The notes: generated by a model not told the origin, from the letters alone. A stretch of DNA of 64,000 bases from Eretmocerus hayati (GCA_029851415.1 CM056742.1:52802954-52866953); one strand, 5' to 3'; counted from the first letter of the stretch, positions 32,709 to 46,361 are shown. A program made the numbers and translations.

Positions 32709-33059
32709 TTATTCGCGTGAAATCTCGAGGACAAAGTCCAAATGTAGTATATTGTAATTTCTTATAATGTGGTATATCTCTTGGAAATTACCACGATAAA
32801 TGAAGAACTCAGTGACGGAAAAATGGTGATGTCTAGAATGATCGATTTCAATCGTCGATTCACAGTATCGACGAGCATCAAACAATTGTAGCTCGTCGCG
32901 ATCTTCGACGTTTTGGAGTTTGAAGATGATGACAAAAGTCATGAAATTCCCCATTGCAAGGACGCCATTAACGTCCTGTAGACATTCTACGTAATACGCA
33001 ACGTTCCGCGGGGAAGCTTGTCGTCTCATGTCGAGACGCGCCCACCATAGATTCATCAA
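32709..33059 (-). CDS. unknown protein, probable relative of the small spliced gene
   Basis: 116-residue open frame. Compared by eye with the product of 30743-31165 it shares an aromatic A-Y/F-Y-x-x-C stretch, a hydrophobic FVIIFKLQN/LMIFFNITN block, a D-x-SR motif, G-x3-EI and a final V-x-x-x-EI, in the same order. The true start is unclear: a splice acceptor-like ATCCAG lies upstream at about 33075, and the DNA before it is a (CT)n tract on this strand, so an upstream exon may have been separated by microsatellite growth. It flanks R2 on the side opposite its relative. Function unknown. Confidence 0.4.
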   Translation of the reverse strand: MMNLWWARLDMRRQASPRNVAYYVECLQDVNGVLAMGNFMTFVIIFKLQNVEDRDELQLFDARRYCESTIEIDHSRHHHFSVTEFFIYRGNFQEIYHIIRNYNILHLDFVLEISRE

Positions 33060-33081
33060 GAAGATTTGCTGGATTGTGAAT

Positions 33082-33671
<590 letters not shown>

Positions 33672-34177
33672 AGATGTAGATAGTTGATATAACGTGACAA
33701 TAGAGGATAGAAAAGATTAATTTTTTTTACTCACAGAGTTGGTGCTAATTTTGTTGATACATTTTCTCAAAAATATGGGAAGATCTGGTACTGCTGTGGA
33801 AACACGTTGACTTCACTCACGCCGAAGTTGTATACTAAAGTCGAGCATACGGAACATTCGTGTTTTTGTTCGAGGATGCAGAATATTTCTCCCATTATTG
33901 AATATAATTGACCCAAATTTGAAATGTCTGGGTCGAGGTGGGGAAAAAAGTTCTTTTCCGAAAGGTAAGGGGAGGTACAGGTGCAAAAAAGAGCGTGGTG
34001 ATGCAGAAACAACGGATCGAGAGAAGTTGCTCGACCGGTGTTTATAGAAATTATTCAAAAAAGTTCTCTGCGAAGTGAAAATACATTTTTAGCGAAGAAT
34101 CGATAAATAGCTGGCTCGGGTAGAGAGAAATGGGCTTGACCGCTGCTCGCAGGAAATGATATTTCGAGCGGAGGCCA

Positions 34178-34178
<1 letters not shown>
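33672..34178. other. unique spacer between LINE copies
   Basis: No gene or repeat recognised. Confidence 0.4.
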
Positions 34179-34235
<57 letters not shown>

Positions 34236-34250
34236 TGAGAGAGAGAGAGA
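34179..34250. repeat. (GA)n microsatellite
   Basis: About 70 bp GA-rich, directly 5' of LINE copy B. Confidence 0.85.
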
Positions 34251-34742
34251 GCCTCATCCAAACAGAAGAGGCCCAAATGATTCCAGGAAGAATCTGATGC
34301 ACTGAAGAGGGAAGGAAAAAGAAAGAAGAGAGACGAAAGAAGAAAGAGAGGGAACAATGGAGAATGAAGATAGAAGATGCCGACAAGTGGCCGAAGAGAG
34401 AAGATGGAGGAGAGGAACGCTCGCAAGCGAGCGCGAGACATGCCGCTCATCCTGAAGTAATGCTCACGCGGTTCCGGGATGAGATGGTAGATGCAGGTGG
34501 ATCTCCTTCTTGATTGCCCGATGCCCTAGGTATCGGACATCGAGGGGAGAGGGATATTACACGGCGGGGCCCACCTCTCGGTGGGCCCCACCCAAACCCG
34601 TGTCCCGCCTGGTATGGCCTGCGTGGGCTATGCGTAGTCCGCGTAAGCTGAACCAGTCCGGTGTCTGGGGACGGATCCGAGGGATCCTGAGGCAGATTTT
34701 GCCCTCTAACCACCTTAGAAAAAAAAAAGAGAGAGAGAGAGA
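34251..34742 (+). mobile_element. LINE 3' end, copy B (5' truncated)
   Basis: Only the 3' UTR, very similar to copy C (shared GGGCCCACCTCTCGGTGGGCCC hairpin region and TTTTGCCCTCTAACCACCTTA end). Its short (GA)n tail is followed immediately by copy C. Confidence 0.75.
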
Positions 34743-35678
34743 TTACCCCGGTTTCATATCAACGGGCGAGAGATTCCACGGAAAACAGAGCTGAAATACC
34801 TCGGTGGATGGCTCGACGACAAGTGGTCGTTCAAGAAGCACATCCAGGAAGCCGCCCAGAAGGCGAGCAGGGTCGGTGCGGCGCTCCAGCGGCTTATGCC
34901 GAATATCGGAGGACCAAAGGAGAGGAGGCGCGCACTTCTCAACACCGTCACCACCTCCATCATGCTGTACGGTGCACCCATATGGGGAAAGAGAGTAGAG
35001 AAGACCATCATTGAGAAGAGAATGGGGCCTGTCCATCGAAGAGCGGCCCTGAGGAGTATCCGTGCCTACCGCGCCGTGTCAGGAGATGCGGCTTACGTAT
35101 TGGCGAGTACTTCGCCCATCCACTTGCTCGTCGCGGAGCGAGTGAGGATCTGGGACCGCCAGGAAGTGATCGGATCCGAACGAGTACTCACTCCGACGAT
35201 GAAGGAGATCATCCGCGACAACGAGAAGGAAACCACCCTCGAATAGTGGCAAACTGAGTGGGACTCGCCATTCGCGAATGGCAGATGGACGCACCGGTTG
35301 ATCCGTGACATAGCCAAGTGGGCGGAACGTTCCCACGGAGAAATGGACTACTGGTCGACTCAGGCACTGAGCGATCATGGTTGCTCCGGCTCCTATCTAA
35401 CCAGGTTCAAGAAGAGGACAACCCCAGCATGTCAGTCATGCGGGGACGACTGGGATGATGCCGAACATGCCCTGTTCAAGTGCAGCGACACCCGAAGAGA
35501 GCGCGCCGAGCTGGATAGATGGCTGGGTGCTCAACTAACACCTGAGAATCTCGTCCCGTACTTGCTCCGCAACCAGGAGACATCGGATAGAGTCACCGGA
35601 TACATCAGGCTGGTGATGACCCGCAAGGAGGAGAAACAGAGGGAAGTGAGGCGCCTCGATGCTGGCGAATTACAGTGA
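34743..35678 (+). pseudogene. non-LTR retrotransposon ORF2, C-terminal fragment
   Basis: The frame is open from the truncation point to TGA at 35678 except for one TAG at 35244-35246. The first half has the thumb-like region after the reverse transcriptase catalytic core (LKYLGGWLDDKWSFKKHI, TTSIMLYGAPIWG). The second half has a WQTEWD ... GRWTHRLI segment and a CCHC zinc finger CQSCGDDWDDAEHALFKC (C-x2-C-x8-H-x4-C), both characteristic of R1/Jockey-like LINEs. The endonuclease and catalytic Asp-Asp motif are missing because of 5' truncation. Confidence 0.8.
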
Positions 35679-36152
35679 GTCTGCCAATGAAAACAGAAGA
35701 GGCCCAAATGATTCCAGGAGGAATATGATGCCCTGAAGAGGGGAGAAAGAAGAAAAAAGAGGGAAGAAAGAAGAAAGAGAGGGAACAATGAAGAATGAAG
35801 ATAAAAGATGCCGACAAGTGGCCGAAGAGAGAACATGGAGAAGAAGAACGCTCGCAATCGAGCGCGAGACATGCCGCTCATCCTGAAGTAATGCTCATGC
35901 GGTTCCGGGATGAGATGGCAGATGCAGGTGGATCTCCTTCTTGATTGCCCGATGCCCTAGGTATCGGACATCGAGGGGAGAGGGATATTACACGGCCGGG
36001 CCCACCTCTCGGTGGGCCCCACCTGAATCCGTGTCCCGCCTGGTATGGCCTGCGTGGGCTATGCGTAGTCCGCGTAAGCTGAACCAGCCCGGTGTCTGGG
36101 GACGGTTCCGAAGGATCTTGAGGCAGATTTTGCCCTCTAACCACCTTAAAAG

Positions 36153-36208
<56 letters not shown>
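34743..36208 (+). mobile_element. LINE 3' end, copy C (5' truncated, with part of ORF2)
   Basis: Begins directly at the (GA)n tail of copy B, contains the C-terminal end of the reverse transcriptase protein (34743-35678), then the shared 3' UTR and an A-rich stretch leading into a (GA)n tail of about 45 bp (to 36208). R1-clade assignment rests on the C-terminal protein. Confidence 0.75.
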
Positions 36209-36212
<4 letters not shown>

Positions 36213-36628
36213 AAAGTATCGTCAGCGCGAAGGAGAGAGAGAAGTGTAGCTGAAATTTTGAAAGGCTCTGCTTCTCTCAAAAAGATGAGGTCGATATTTC
36301 TCAAATATTAATTGGATGATGGATATACATGTGTGCGTTCCAATCCGTTATGCCGGGATAGGACTGTTGAGCACGGGTGAGTGAGAAAGAGCAGTTGCTT
36401 ATCCTCGCAATGTATTCGCCAGGATCCCGCGCGCTATGCTATTCTTATGCGCGGAAGTGAAAAAAATTGAGAGGAGTGCCGAGCGCGGAAGAGTGAAAGA
36501 CGAATGAGAGTGCAGTTTGCCTATCCTCGCAATGCATTTTGTCAGGATCCGCGCGCAATGCTTTTTTCATGGGGAAAAGTGAGAAAAAGGTTTGACCTAG
36601 TTTATTTCCCCCGCCTTCTTTCCCTACT
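36209..36628. other. gene-free, a ~50-bp motif repeated twice
   Basis: CTATCCTCGCAATG ... CAGGATC(C)CGCGCG(C/A)AATGCT-like sequence occurs near 36398 and 36522. No gene. Confidence 0.4.
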
Positions 36629-37473
36629 GACCACCTCGCCAAATCTTCCTTAAAATGATTGTTTGGGGGTCTAATAACACCATCCAAGTGTTTCTGAAAT
36701 CGCCTGAGTGGGGATTTTGGAATAAATCGATTTTTATGTTTTTTCTTCAAAAATACGTCAAATAACCTATTTATTGCGGTTCGATGGCGATGAGCGCTGA
36801 ATTATATGCTTAGAAATTTTACTAATATCTTGTCAGGAAGTGCAGATAGTTCTAGATAATCCATCTCAGACGATTCGCAACGTAATGTTTAGAGAAAGAG
36901 ATGCGATACTTGAGTAGCGGGCACTGGCGAATATAGAGTTCGTTCATATCTTGGAAAAACATGGGATAAATACAAAGTGCCAGTCACGCATCTTGATTAT
37001 GCCAAAAGGTTGCTGAGAGCTGTGAGAGAGTACAACAGTCGTCATATTCATGTTTTTAATTGAATTGTTGCATTTATTTCTTCCGTTTTGGAAAAAATGT
37101 ATTTTGACAGATATATTTTCCGGAACATGCGACTTGTTCACTATGTATCATAGAATAGTGTATTAGAGTTAATTTATTCGAAAATCCGAGAATTTATGTT
37201 TCTTCTACTAAGCTCTTACGTTGCGAATCGTCTGGGATGGATTATCTAGAACCATCTGCACTTTCTGAAGAGATATTGGTGAAATTTCGAGCATATGACT
37301 CAGCGTTCATCGCAATCGAACAGCATTAAATAGGTTTTTTGACGTTTTTTCCCCGAGAAAAAGGATAAAAATCGATTTATTTCAAAATCCCCACTCAGGC
37401 GATTTTAAAAACACTTGGATGATGTTATTGGACCCCCAAACAATCATTTAGAAAGAGATTTGGCGAGGTGGTC
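36629..37473. mobile_element. 0.85-kb fold-back element with about 280-bp arms
   Basis: Ends GACCACCTCGCCAAATCT and AGATTTGGCGAGGTGGTC are inverted. The arms run to about 36895 and from about 37190 and share CAATCATTT, CCCCCAAACAATCA and CAGACGATTCGCAACGTAA-type stretches. No coding sequence; no clear target duplication. Confidence 0.7.
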
Positions 37474-38480
37474 TTCCGACTCATTTAAAGTTGTTTCAAG
37501 GACACCGTGAATGCCTTACTTCAAAGAAAGATAATCTCTTTAACCAGCGATAAAAATTGCTGAGTGTGAAACCGCGCGCGTAGCGCGCATCTCCTGGTCT
37601 AGTCTTCTGTGATGAACTTCGATTGTCCCCTATCTTCTGTCGTTTGGCTCTCGAAGTGAATCATCGACTACCAGGAGCGCCAACGACCTCACCCTACGAT
37701 GGGTTGAGACAGACGGGCGCTACCCGACGTCATAGCTTTGCATATGAATCTTGTATCTCCCTCTAGCGTTTTTTATAATAACCCATGTCACGTATATTTG
37801 AATGCTCATCTTATCCACGGTCTATCTTATCATCTGAGATTATCTTGAAGGCATCTACTAATCATCTTTTTATCTAAACGTCATCTTTTGGTTATCTTTC
37901 CATCTTTCAGTTATCTTTACGTTATCTTTAGTTTATCTAGTCATTTTTTAACAACTTTTGACCATCCGTCCGTCATATATTCATTTCATGATCTTTCTTT
38001 CAGATGATTTTCACGAAAATCTGAAAGGAATGACTAGAAATTATTCAATAGTACTGATAACATAAATTCTTTCAAAAATGAGAAAACCAAAAAAAGGGAT
38101 TTTTTCGAAGACACTAATTTTGGACAAAATTTCGACTACTAATTCGCTTGAAAGTGATGAAAGTAGACAACAGTTTGTACCTATGTGGGAGTTCTTATCA
38201 GCTGTGTGTGACTGGAATATATGATTTTGGAGCGCGCCAAAGTTCTTTTCTCAAATTTTTTATTCCAAAATCATGTTCTTCAGCCACCTTCACTTGGGAG
38301 GGTTTTCAACATTGCATACTGTTGTCTTCACATGCAATGTCATCAAAATGTTTAAAGTTATCAACTGTTCAATGTAACCCTAGTTGATGGTAAGTTCTGG
38401 AACCATCATCTGATTGAATTATGATTTTTTTTACAACTTAATAATATGAAACTACTAAGTGAAAATGGGTTATGGTTGTG
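37474..38480. other. gene-free DNA
   Basis: A TTATCTTT/CATCTT-rich stretch at 37800-37950 looks like degenerate simple sequence. No gene recognised. Confidence 0.4.
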
Positions 38481-38740
38481 ATATGGGTTGTGTGTCGGAT
38501 GTGTGTGTAAGTATGTATGTGTGTGAGTGAATAAATGTGTAAATGCATGTCAGTATGTGAATGTGTTTGTATATAGATGTGCAGGTGGATGGGTGTTCGT
38601 GGGTCTATGGGTCAATGGATGTGTGTCGACGTGTTCGTGTGTATATGTGTGGGTATGTGTCTATGTATATGTAGGTGAATGAGTGTGTGTGGGTGAATGG
38701 GTTAGTATATTCAGATTGGTGAGTGTAGGCGGATAGGTGT
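38481..38740. repeat. TG-rich degenerate simple repeat
   Basis: GTGTGTATGTGGGTG-like sequence, resuming for about 50 bp after 42918; the next element interrupted it. Confidence 0.7.
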
Positions 38741-38746
38741 ATATTA

Positions 38747-41700
38747 GGGTGGTCCTTATTTCCCAAGTTTCACAGATCCTTTCTCCCCCCCTCTGGATAC
38801 CTTCTTTGAGCCGAAAAAACATGGGGAAAATTTTCCCCGAGCCCCTAGAGAGTGATTTAATAGTGCCTCAAAGAGCATCTTGCTTTGAAACTCAAGTAAA
38901 AAATAACGCTTTTTGTGATTTTTCTGTCCCTATGTTCGAGCTCTTGAGACTTAGTGTTTCTTCGCGAATGTAAAAGTCGGGATACATGTTCCCACGTAAA
39001 ATTTGATGCTGAATTGGATTTCGTCGTGACATTTGAACTAGGATGCCACCCAATACTCGTAAATTGCGTTTTCCGACGCGGAAAACATTTTTAGCGCGAC
39101 TTTTTCATCTCATTCGAGTGTCTCAGGCGTCACTTACTCCCTCAAGATTAATCTAAACCACCTATTTTCATGTAGAAAAAGACGCTGAATTGCAATCCAT
39201 CGTTATTTGCGAGGTATAATGTGGCCCAACGTGAGAAAAATGCGTTTTTCCACCGAGAAAGCACCTTGAGCGAGTCAATCACGACCGAATCGAGTGTCTC
39301 AGGCGTCACTCACTCTCTCGAGATCAATACGAACGACCTGATTTCATGTAAAAAACCACGCTGAATTGGAATCCATCTCCAATTACCAGGTATAATGTCG
39401 CCTAACGTGAGAAAAATGTGTTTTTCCACCAAGGAAGCACCCTAAGCTCATCTTTCACGCGGGAATCGAGTATCTCAGGCGTCACTTACTCTCTCGAGAT
39501 TGATCTAAACGACCTAATTCCATGTGAAAAAACACGCTGAATTAGAATTCATCCTCATTTTCTAGGTATAATGTCGCCTAACGTGAGAAAAACGCGCTTT
39601 TCCGCCGAGAAAGTACCTTAAGCGAGTCTTTCACGCCCGAATCGAGTGTCTCAGGCGTCATTCACTCTCTCGAGATCAATACGAACAACCTAATTTCATG
39701 TGAAAAAAGCCGCTAGATTGGAATCCATTGTTATTTACCAGGTATAATGTCGCCTAACGTGAGAAAAATGTGGTTTTCCACCAAGGAAGCTACCTAAGCT
39801 CATCTTTCACGCGGGAATCGAGTGTCTCAGGCGTCACTCCTTTTCTCGAGATTGATCTTAACGACCTGATTTCATGTAAAAAACCACGCTGAATCGAAAT
39901 TCATCGTTATTTCTCACGTACAACGACGCTCAACTTGAGAAAAATCCGTTTCTCCACTGAGAAAGCACCCTAAGCGCGTCCATCACGCGGGAATCGAGTG
40001 TCTCAGGCTTCACTCACTTCCTCGAGATTGATCTTAATGACCTGATTTCATGTAAAAAACCACGTTGAATAGAAATTCATCATCATTTCTCAGTAACAAC
40101 GATGCCTAACGTGGAACAAATGCGTTTTTCCACCCAGAAAGCATCTTAAGCGCATCTTCCACCCCCGAATTGAATGTCTCAGGCGTCCCTCACTCTCTCG
40201 AGACTAATGTGAATTGACCAAAATGTCTCTTCCGTTCGATTCGAGGGTCTCAGCAGTCACTGACTCATGTAGGAACGGTCAGAACGTTCCAAATCCATGC
40301 CAAATCAGAGTTCACCATCATTTCTGCCGTAAAATTGGTCCCTGTAAAGAGACCTAAGGGAGAGTTCCTGCCAAAATCGAAAAACTGTCTCACTTGGCCT
40401 CATATGGGATTTTCGGGATCCGTGACAAACTCTCTTCACAACCATTCCTAAAGGCGCTCACTATCGTATGAAGATCTAGGCTGAATCGAATTCGTCAATG
40501 GCGTCTTGTTTAAATCACCTCCAATCAGCGCGAGATGAAAGTATCTCGTACAAAAACGTCTATGCACTCTGGCCGCCTAATCCAGAAAGAGATCAATCGG
40601 GCTCACTCTAACCCAACCCTCACGGGTAAGGTCCCTATCTCACGCGAAGATTGTAGCGCCCCTTGCTCGTGCGTTGCGGCCGGTCATCGAACCAAACCTT
40701 ACACGCTTCGCAATCCTAGCATTTTATGTGAGAATGGGATCCTATGGCCACTCCAGTAGTCCAGGCCCTGCTCCCAGCCTTTTGTCAGCGTCGATTCACG
40801 TCAGTCGTTTTGGCAGTTAACGACGAGCAATGTCAAGCTGTCATGAAATTCTAGTGAGTTGCGAATAAGTAGGTCCCTGGGGAACCGATCGAGATTCTGG
40901 AATCACAATGCTTCCCTAAATTACTCTCTGGTATACTTTCAAGTCTGAATCCATGTCGAATCTGACTATACAGAAAAGTCTTCTGCTGTGACCGTGATTT
41001 CCAGAGCCAAAATATACCAGAATAGTATATTATGATACAAGGGCGCAAACGATGGTTTTCGCAGTTCGAGTGACTTTTTTAGGCCCGAGCCGCAGGTGAG
41101 GGTCTAAATAGTCATGAGAAGGAGAAAATCATTGCGCCCGAGTATCATACCATGTTTTTCGATACACTGTGCGTAAAAGTGCACTTTGCGCACAGTTTGT
41201 CGACTTTCACTCCCAGTTTATCGAAAAGTATAGTTAGATACACGGCCGTAAAACCTATTATTCGCATCCTCGTGATGATTCCGACCCTCGCCTGCGGCTC
41301 GGGCCGGAAACCCATCACTCGGACGCGAATAAAACGTTTTACGCCCTTGTATCGAAATGTACTATTTTGATCTTCTGTGAGCAAATGGAAAGCGAAAAAC
41401 AGTGTGCAAATCACTCATTTGCGCACAGACGATCAAAAACCCAGTTACATTCTATACAGCTAAGTTTGACAAGGGATAAGAGACAGTATCCAGATGCAAG
41501 TAAGATGATCGTTCTGAAAAAGATGAGGATGGAAGAGGAAAGACCTTCATAATTTTATGACTCGAGGACTCGTGTTATGTTGTTAACTTGAGTCACTCGA
41601 TATCTCCACTCTTGTTTATGAATGCATCTCCCTAGTCCAAGCGCGATAAAGAGTATCGACTATCCCATCCGAATCAGATATCGTAAATTTTTTTTTTCCA

Positions 41701-42916
41701 ATAGATGCCTGAGGTGTAAATCCTTTTGACTCATGATATCCCTATTTGTGTCGAGTGTCAAAATGTTCTGGTGGAGGATGATGACTGAGTTCTTTAAGAA
41801 TCACAATGGTTTGTAGGGACTTTGAGCTGTGTCTCAAATTGACTTGGTCAATTCTAGATGATTCCAGTTGATTTCGGTGCATTCTGGAGGAAAAACGGAT
41901 TTTTTCACGTTAAGCGTCGTTGTCCCGGAAAATAACGATGAATTTTGATTCAGCGTGGATTTTACATGAAATCAGGTCGTTTAGATCAATCTCGAGAGAG
42001 TAAGTCGCCTGAGACACTCGATCCCCGCGTGAAAGATGAGCTTAGGGTGCTTCCTTGGTGGAAAAACACATTTTTCTCACGTTAGGCGACATTATACCTG
42101 GTAATTGGAGATGGGCTCCAATTCAGCGTGTTTTTTTACATGAAATTAGGTCGTTCGTATCGATCCCGAGAGAGTGAGTGACGCCTGAGACACTCGATTC
42201 GGGCGTGGAAGACTCGCTTAAGGTACTTTCTCGGTGGAAAAACGCATTTGTCTCACGTTAGGCGACATTATACCCAGGGAATAAGGATGAATTCTAATTC
42301 AGCGTGTTTTTTTACATGAAATTAGGTCATTTGTATTGATCTCGAGAGAGTGATCTACGCCTGAGATACTCGATTCGGGCGTGAAAGACTCGCTTGAGGT
42401 GCTTCCTCGGTGGAAAAACGCATTTTTCCCACGTTGGGCCACATTATACCTAGGAAATAACAATGGATTGCAATTCAACGTCTTTTTCTACATAGGAATA
42501 GGTGGTTTAGATTAATATTGAGGGAGTAAGTGACGCCTGAGACACTCGAATGAGATGAAAAAGTCGCGCTAAAAATGTTTTCCGCGTCGGAAAACGCAAT
42601 TTACGAGTATTGGGTGGCATCCTAGTTCAAATGTCACGACGAAATCCAATTCAGCATCAAATTTTACGTGGGAACATGTATCCCGACTTTTACATTCGCG
42701 AAGAAACACTAAGTCTCAAGAGCTCGAACATAGGGACAGAAAAATCACAAAAAGCGTTATTTTTTACTTGAGTTTCAAAGCAAGATGCTCTTTGAGGCAC
42801 TATTAAATCACTCTCTAGGGGCTCGGGGAAAATTTTCCCCATGTTTTTTCGGCTCAAAGAAGGTATCCAGAGGGGGGGAGAAAGGATCTGTGAAACTTGG
42901 GAAATAAGGACCACCC
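38747..42916. mobile_element. 4.17-kb inverted-repeat element with arms of 176-bp tandem repeats, TA duplication
   Basis: Ends GGGTGGTCCTTATTTCCC and GGGAAATAAGGACCACCC are inverted and flanked by TA (38745-38746, 42917-42918). Outer arms of about 330 bp are nearly identical. Inside them a 176-bp unit with TCTCAGGCGTCACT is repeated about seven times on the left (39121, 39297, 39474, 39649, 39825, 40001, 40177) and about four times inverted on the right (about 42006, 42182, 42359, 42534). No transposase. It resembles Drosophila FB-type fold-back elements in design. Confidence 0.75.
41034..41148. repeat. 115-bp hairpin element, copy 1
   Basis: GATACAAGGGCGCAAACGAT pairs with ATCATTGCGCCCGAGTATC. 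A further inverted copy of the left arm lies at about 41262-41353. A second hairpin copy is at 60523-60644. Confidence 0.55.
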
Positions 42917-42918
42917 TA

Positions 42919-45900
42919 GTGTATATAGGTGGATGAGTGTGTATCAATGCTTATGCATGCTGTGTAGTGTATGAAAAAGTAGGAATTTTGGGTAAATATG
43001 AATATATTTTACAAGTTTGAGCTGTTGGCGTGATTCTTTGCATTCTAAATCCCTTAAGATTCTAATTTTAATTGAATCTAATGGATTCATAATGACGATA
43101 CATAACTCAGTAAACATCACATTCTCTCAATGAATCAATCGTATTAGAGGAAATGAATCAATTTATTGGAAAAATGATGAATATGATAGAAGAGATCAAA
43201 ATGAAAGTGAATAATGAAAATGAAAAATGGCAAAAATGAATGAACAAGGCAATATCGTAAGATCGGGTGGATCAGGAAAGGAACGGTACAAGATTTTTCA
43301 TGAATTCTTTCTGATAGAATTTGAAATATGGATTGACAAAATTTTTTCTTCTCTTGTCGAACTTCAAATACTTTTTCGAAAGTCGGCTATTCTACCACTA
43401 GCGATACTGCCTTGCTCGCTAACGCTCGCTCGGTCCCATTCCATTGAGTATAATCGATTTTTGGGGAAATATCATGTATTTACACGATCTAATGATCAAT
43501 CCATAGGATAAATTTCAAGTTCCTTCTCGTATGCCATCAGACCTTCTTCGGCCGATAATGGGTACTATATTGGCCATCTTTACCTACGTATATATCGTTT
43601 TCATAACTTGTTGCACATTTGAAGAGTGCAGAATAAACTTATAACGTAACTCTGTTATGATTTTGAAATCTTGACTCCAAACCCAGAACATTCAAACACA
43701 TTAAACACTTTGTTTTGGAATATTCAAGATGTGCTCAAAATTTATTGAAGTTTGTCTTTCAATCCCTTGAGGGAAAAATCGCGGCATTCCATGGAAAACC
43801 AATCGTGCCAGAGAAAGTGAAGCCGAGCGAGCGTCTAAATTTGTTATCGGAACTTGATGAACATTTTCACTCTCAGGGCACTCGGAATCCAATCGCTCGT
43901 GTCGACTCTTGACTTCACATGGGTGCTTTCCCATCTTAGTTGACCTATTTTTCTCCTGTTTCCCTGATGCTCGCTGTCTTGAGAGACCATACAACCTTTT
44001 AAATGCTCAGACTGTGTAAAATCTACATTCCTAATATAAATTTCAAGCTTCTACGATCTGTCAATGAGAATGCGAACTGAACATTTCTATTTCCCAGGCT
44101 CTCACAATGAATGAAATTCAGAATGATGCAGGAGTCACTCCTGTCAACTGGTGTGAATTGAATTCTTCCCTTAAATATGAACTATTCCATACTCTCAAAT
44201 TTGTCTGTTGATGGTGGGACGCTCCACCGATGGAAGAAACCTCATGTAATATTCAAAGCTCTACTGCTTCTTTCATATCAACAGATTCCAGATCATGGAA
44301 TTTTCCAGGTATCAAATAATTTCCCAACTTGTAAATCAGGTACAATTTGTATATTTCATAGAAAAATTCCCATGATAAAAAATGTGAAAAATAATTTAGA
44401 TTTCGATTTTTTCAGGTTAATTTTTATGAAATCTTTTGAGGTCAATCGTGTTCTCTGGGATATTACATAACTACTTTGAGAAGAAATCAAGAGAGTAATG
44501 AGTTGATTTGCTTTCTCCTGCGATTGAATGGTTTTGAAATGTCTCTATTTTGATACTAGAGATGTTAGCCTTTTCTCCGCTTGAAGTTTAGATTTCCTTC
44601 TGGAGACATATATTCTGTTCAAAATTATTGTATAACAAATGTACCCAGTTCTTGGTTGCATAGGAAGTGCAAGATATTGATCTAAAATACACATCTAGGC
44701 AAGCCAAGATGAGCATTCAAAGTGTAGTCGTGTGAAAGATGTGTATATTCGGAGTGGAATTTTCGAAAGTACGCGGCATTGTCATATTTAGGAACGTATA
44801 TCTCCAGTAATGTTCACACAATGGTTTTAATTGAATATGAATGCAAGGAAAACATGAAGTCATGCCTGCGAAGAAGAGTTTTCCATATCTCTGTATGAAT
44901 GATGGATATCTTCATTTCTTCGAAATCTCTCCAACTTGAAAATACACTCTATGGTGTATAATGAGGTGCAGAGGAGTTCATTTAAAGACAGTGACACATA
45001 TGAATACCTTCTATGCACATTATGGGGTCTAGCAGACGAGTGCCCGAGATAGACGCCATATTGTCACATTTCAGTCACAAATTAGTCACTGGACCTCGCT
45101 CACATGCGATCCCGTAGGTCGGTAAAAGAAGAGCTTCCGAACCCCCTTAAGAGGACGAAATGGGGTGGGAACTCTGTTTTCACAACTCAATGATCTGAAA
45201 CTCCGCCATATTGGATCCGCCATCTTGAATTTAGATTTTCTGAGGGCGGATTCGGATTCCTTGAACCCTAAAACCTCAGAGTGGGGAATTTAAACTGATA
45301 TCAAGCATGTTCATGATTTTGTTTCTACATAGAAAAAACGATCTCCAATATGCATAATTCTCATGGGTTTTCACAGTTTTCCATCGGTTTCCTATCATAA
45401 TAGCAACAAATTATCGAGAATCTTAGTTAGACTATCTGCAAGGGGAACATCTTCTTTAATTTACGTTTTCGCACGTGTCTTGGGACGCGACGAGTCAAGA
45501 TTAATCGGAAGAGAGGTTAGAACGAGTATATTCGTCGTGGCGCACAATTAACACGCTTAGGTTAGTACGAGTACACTCGGCTCTGTACGCAAGAGAGTTG
45601 AGAGGCGACCAATCATTGCTATTATTTCTGATCTTGATTCTATATTAACGCATAACTCTCTGCAGATATGATTGATGAGCTTTCGGTTGAGGTTACTCGT
45701 TTACCGAGTTGACTACAGTCTCATTCTATATGGAGGGAACATGTAAGCATGAGTGATGAATCGACTCCAGTTATCCATACGTGAAGTATGATGTTACCCT
45801 TCTCAGAATCTGATGCACCGTGGGGAGTCACATATTCAATCTATGATTTTGGGTAGCCAATAACAGGGAATGATGTTCAACCTGCATGTGGATTGAGCGA

Positions 45901-45970
45901 GTGCACAGCCAAATTGTTTAGAATTTCGGAATGAAGAGTTATGATCTGTGAGTTGAGACGATCGGTTCTG
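42919..45970. other. 3 kb without recognisable genes
   Basis: AT-rich. Several short frames exist but none shows domain signatures, codon bias or splice context that I would trust. Confidence 0.4.
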
Positions 45971-45974
45971 TTAA

Positions 45975-46357
45975 GGCGATGCGGTCACCGTGCACCGTGC
46001 ACGCTGAAAGTTATTCCCACTCTTCTCCGAGATTCTCGCGATTTGGACTAGACAACGAGAAGACGAATACTTATTATCATCTAACTTGAGTTCGTCTTCT
46101 CGTCGTTTAGCTCAAATCGCAGAAGAATTGGATGAAAGTGGGAATAACTTGATCGCAGGCACCTCCTAACCTATAATATAGGCACATTGTAATTCTCACT
46201 TTTATCCGATTCTTTTGCGATTTGAGCTAAACGACGAGAAGACGAACTCGAGTTAGATGATAATGAGTGTTCGTCTTCTCGTCGTCTATTCCAAATCGCA
46301 AGAATATCGGAGAAAAGTGGGAATAACTTTCAGCATGCACGGTGACCGCATCGCCTT
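45975..46357. mobile_element. 383-bp TTAA-flanked MITE, copy 1
   Basis: Ends GGCGATGCGGTCACCGTGCA and TGCACGGTGACCGCATCGCC are perfect 20-bp inverted repeats flanked by TTAA (45971-45974, 46358-46361). Internally AACGACGAGAAGACGAA-type sequence is repeated in both orientations four times. Confidence 0.85.
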
Positions 46358-46361
46358 AAGT

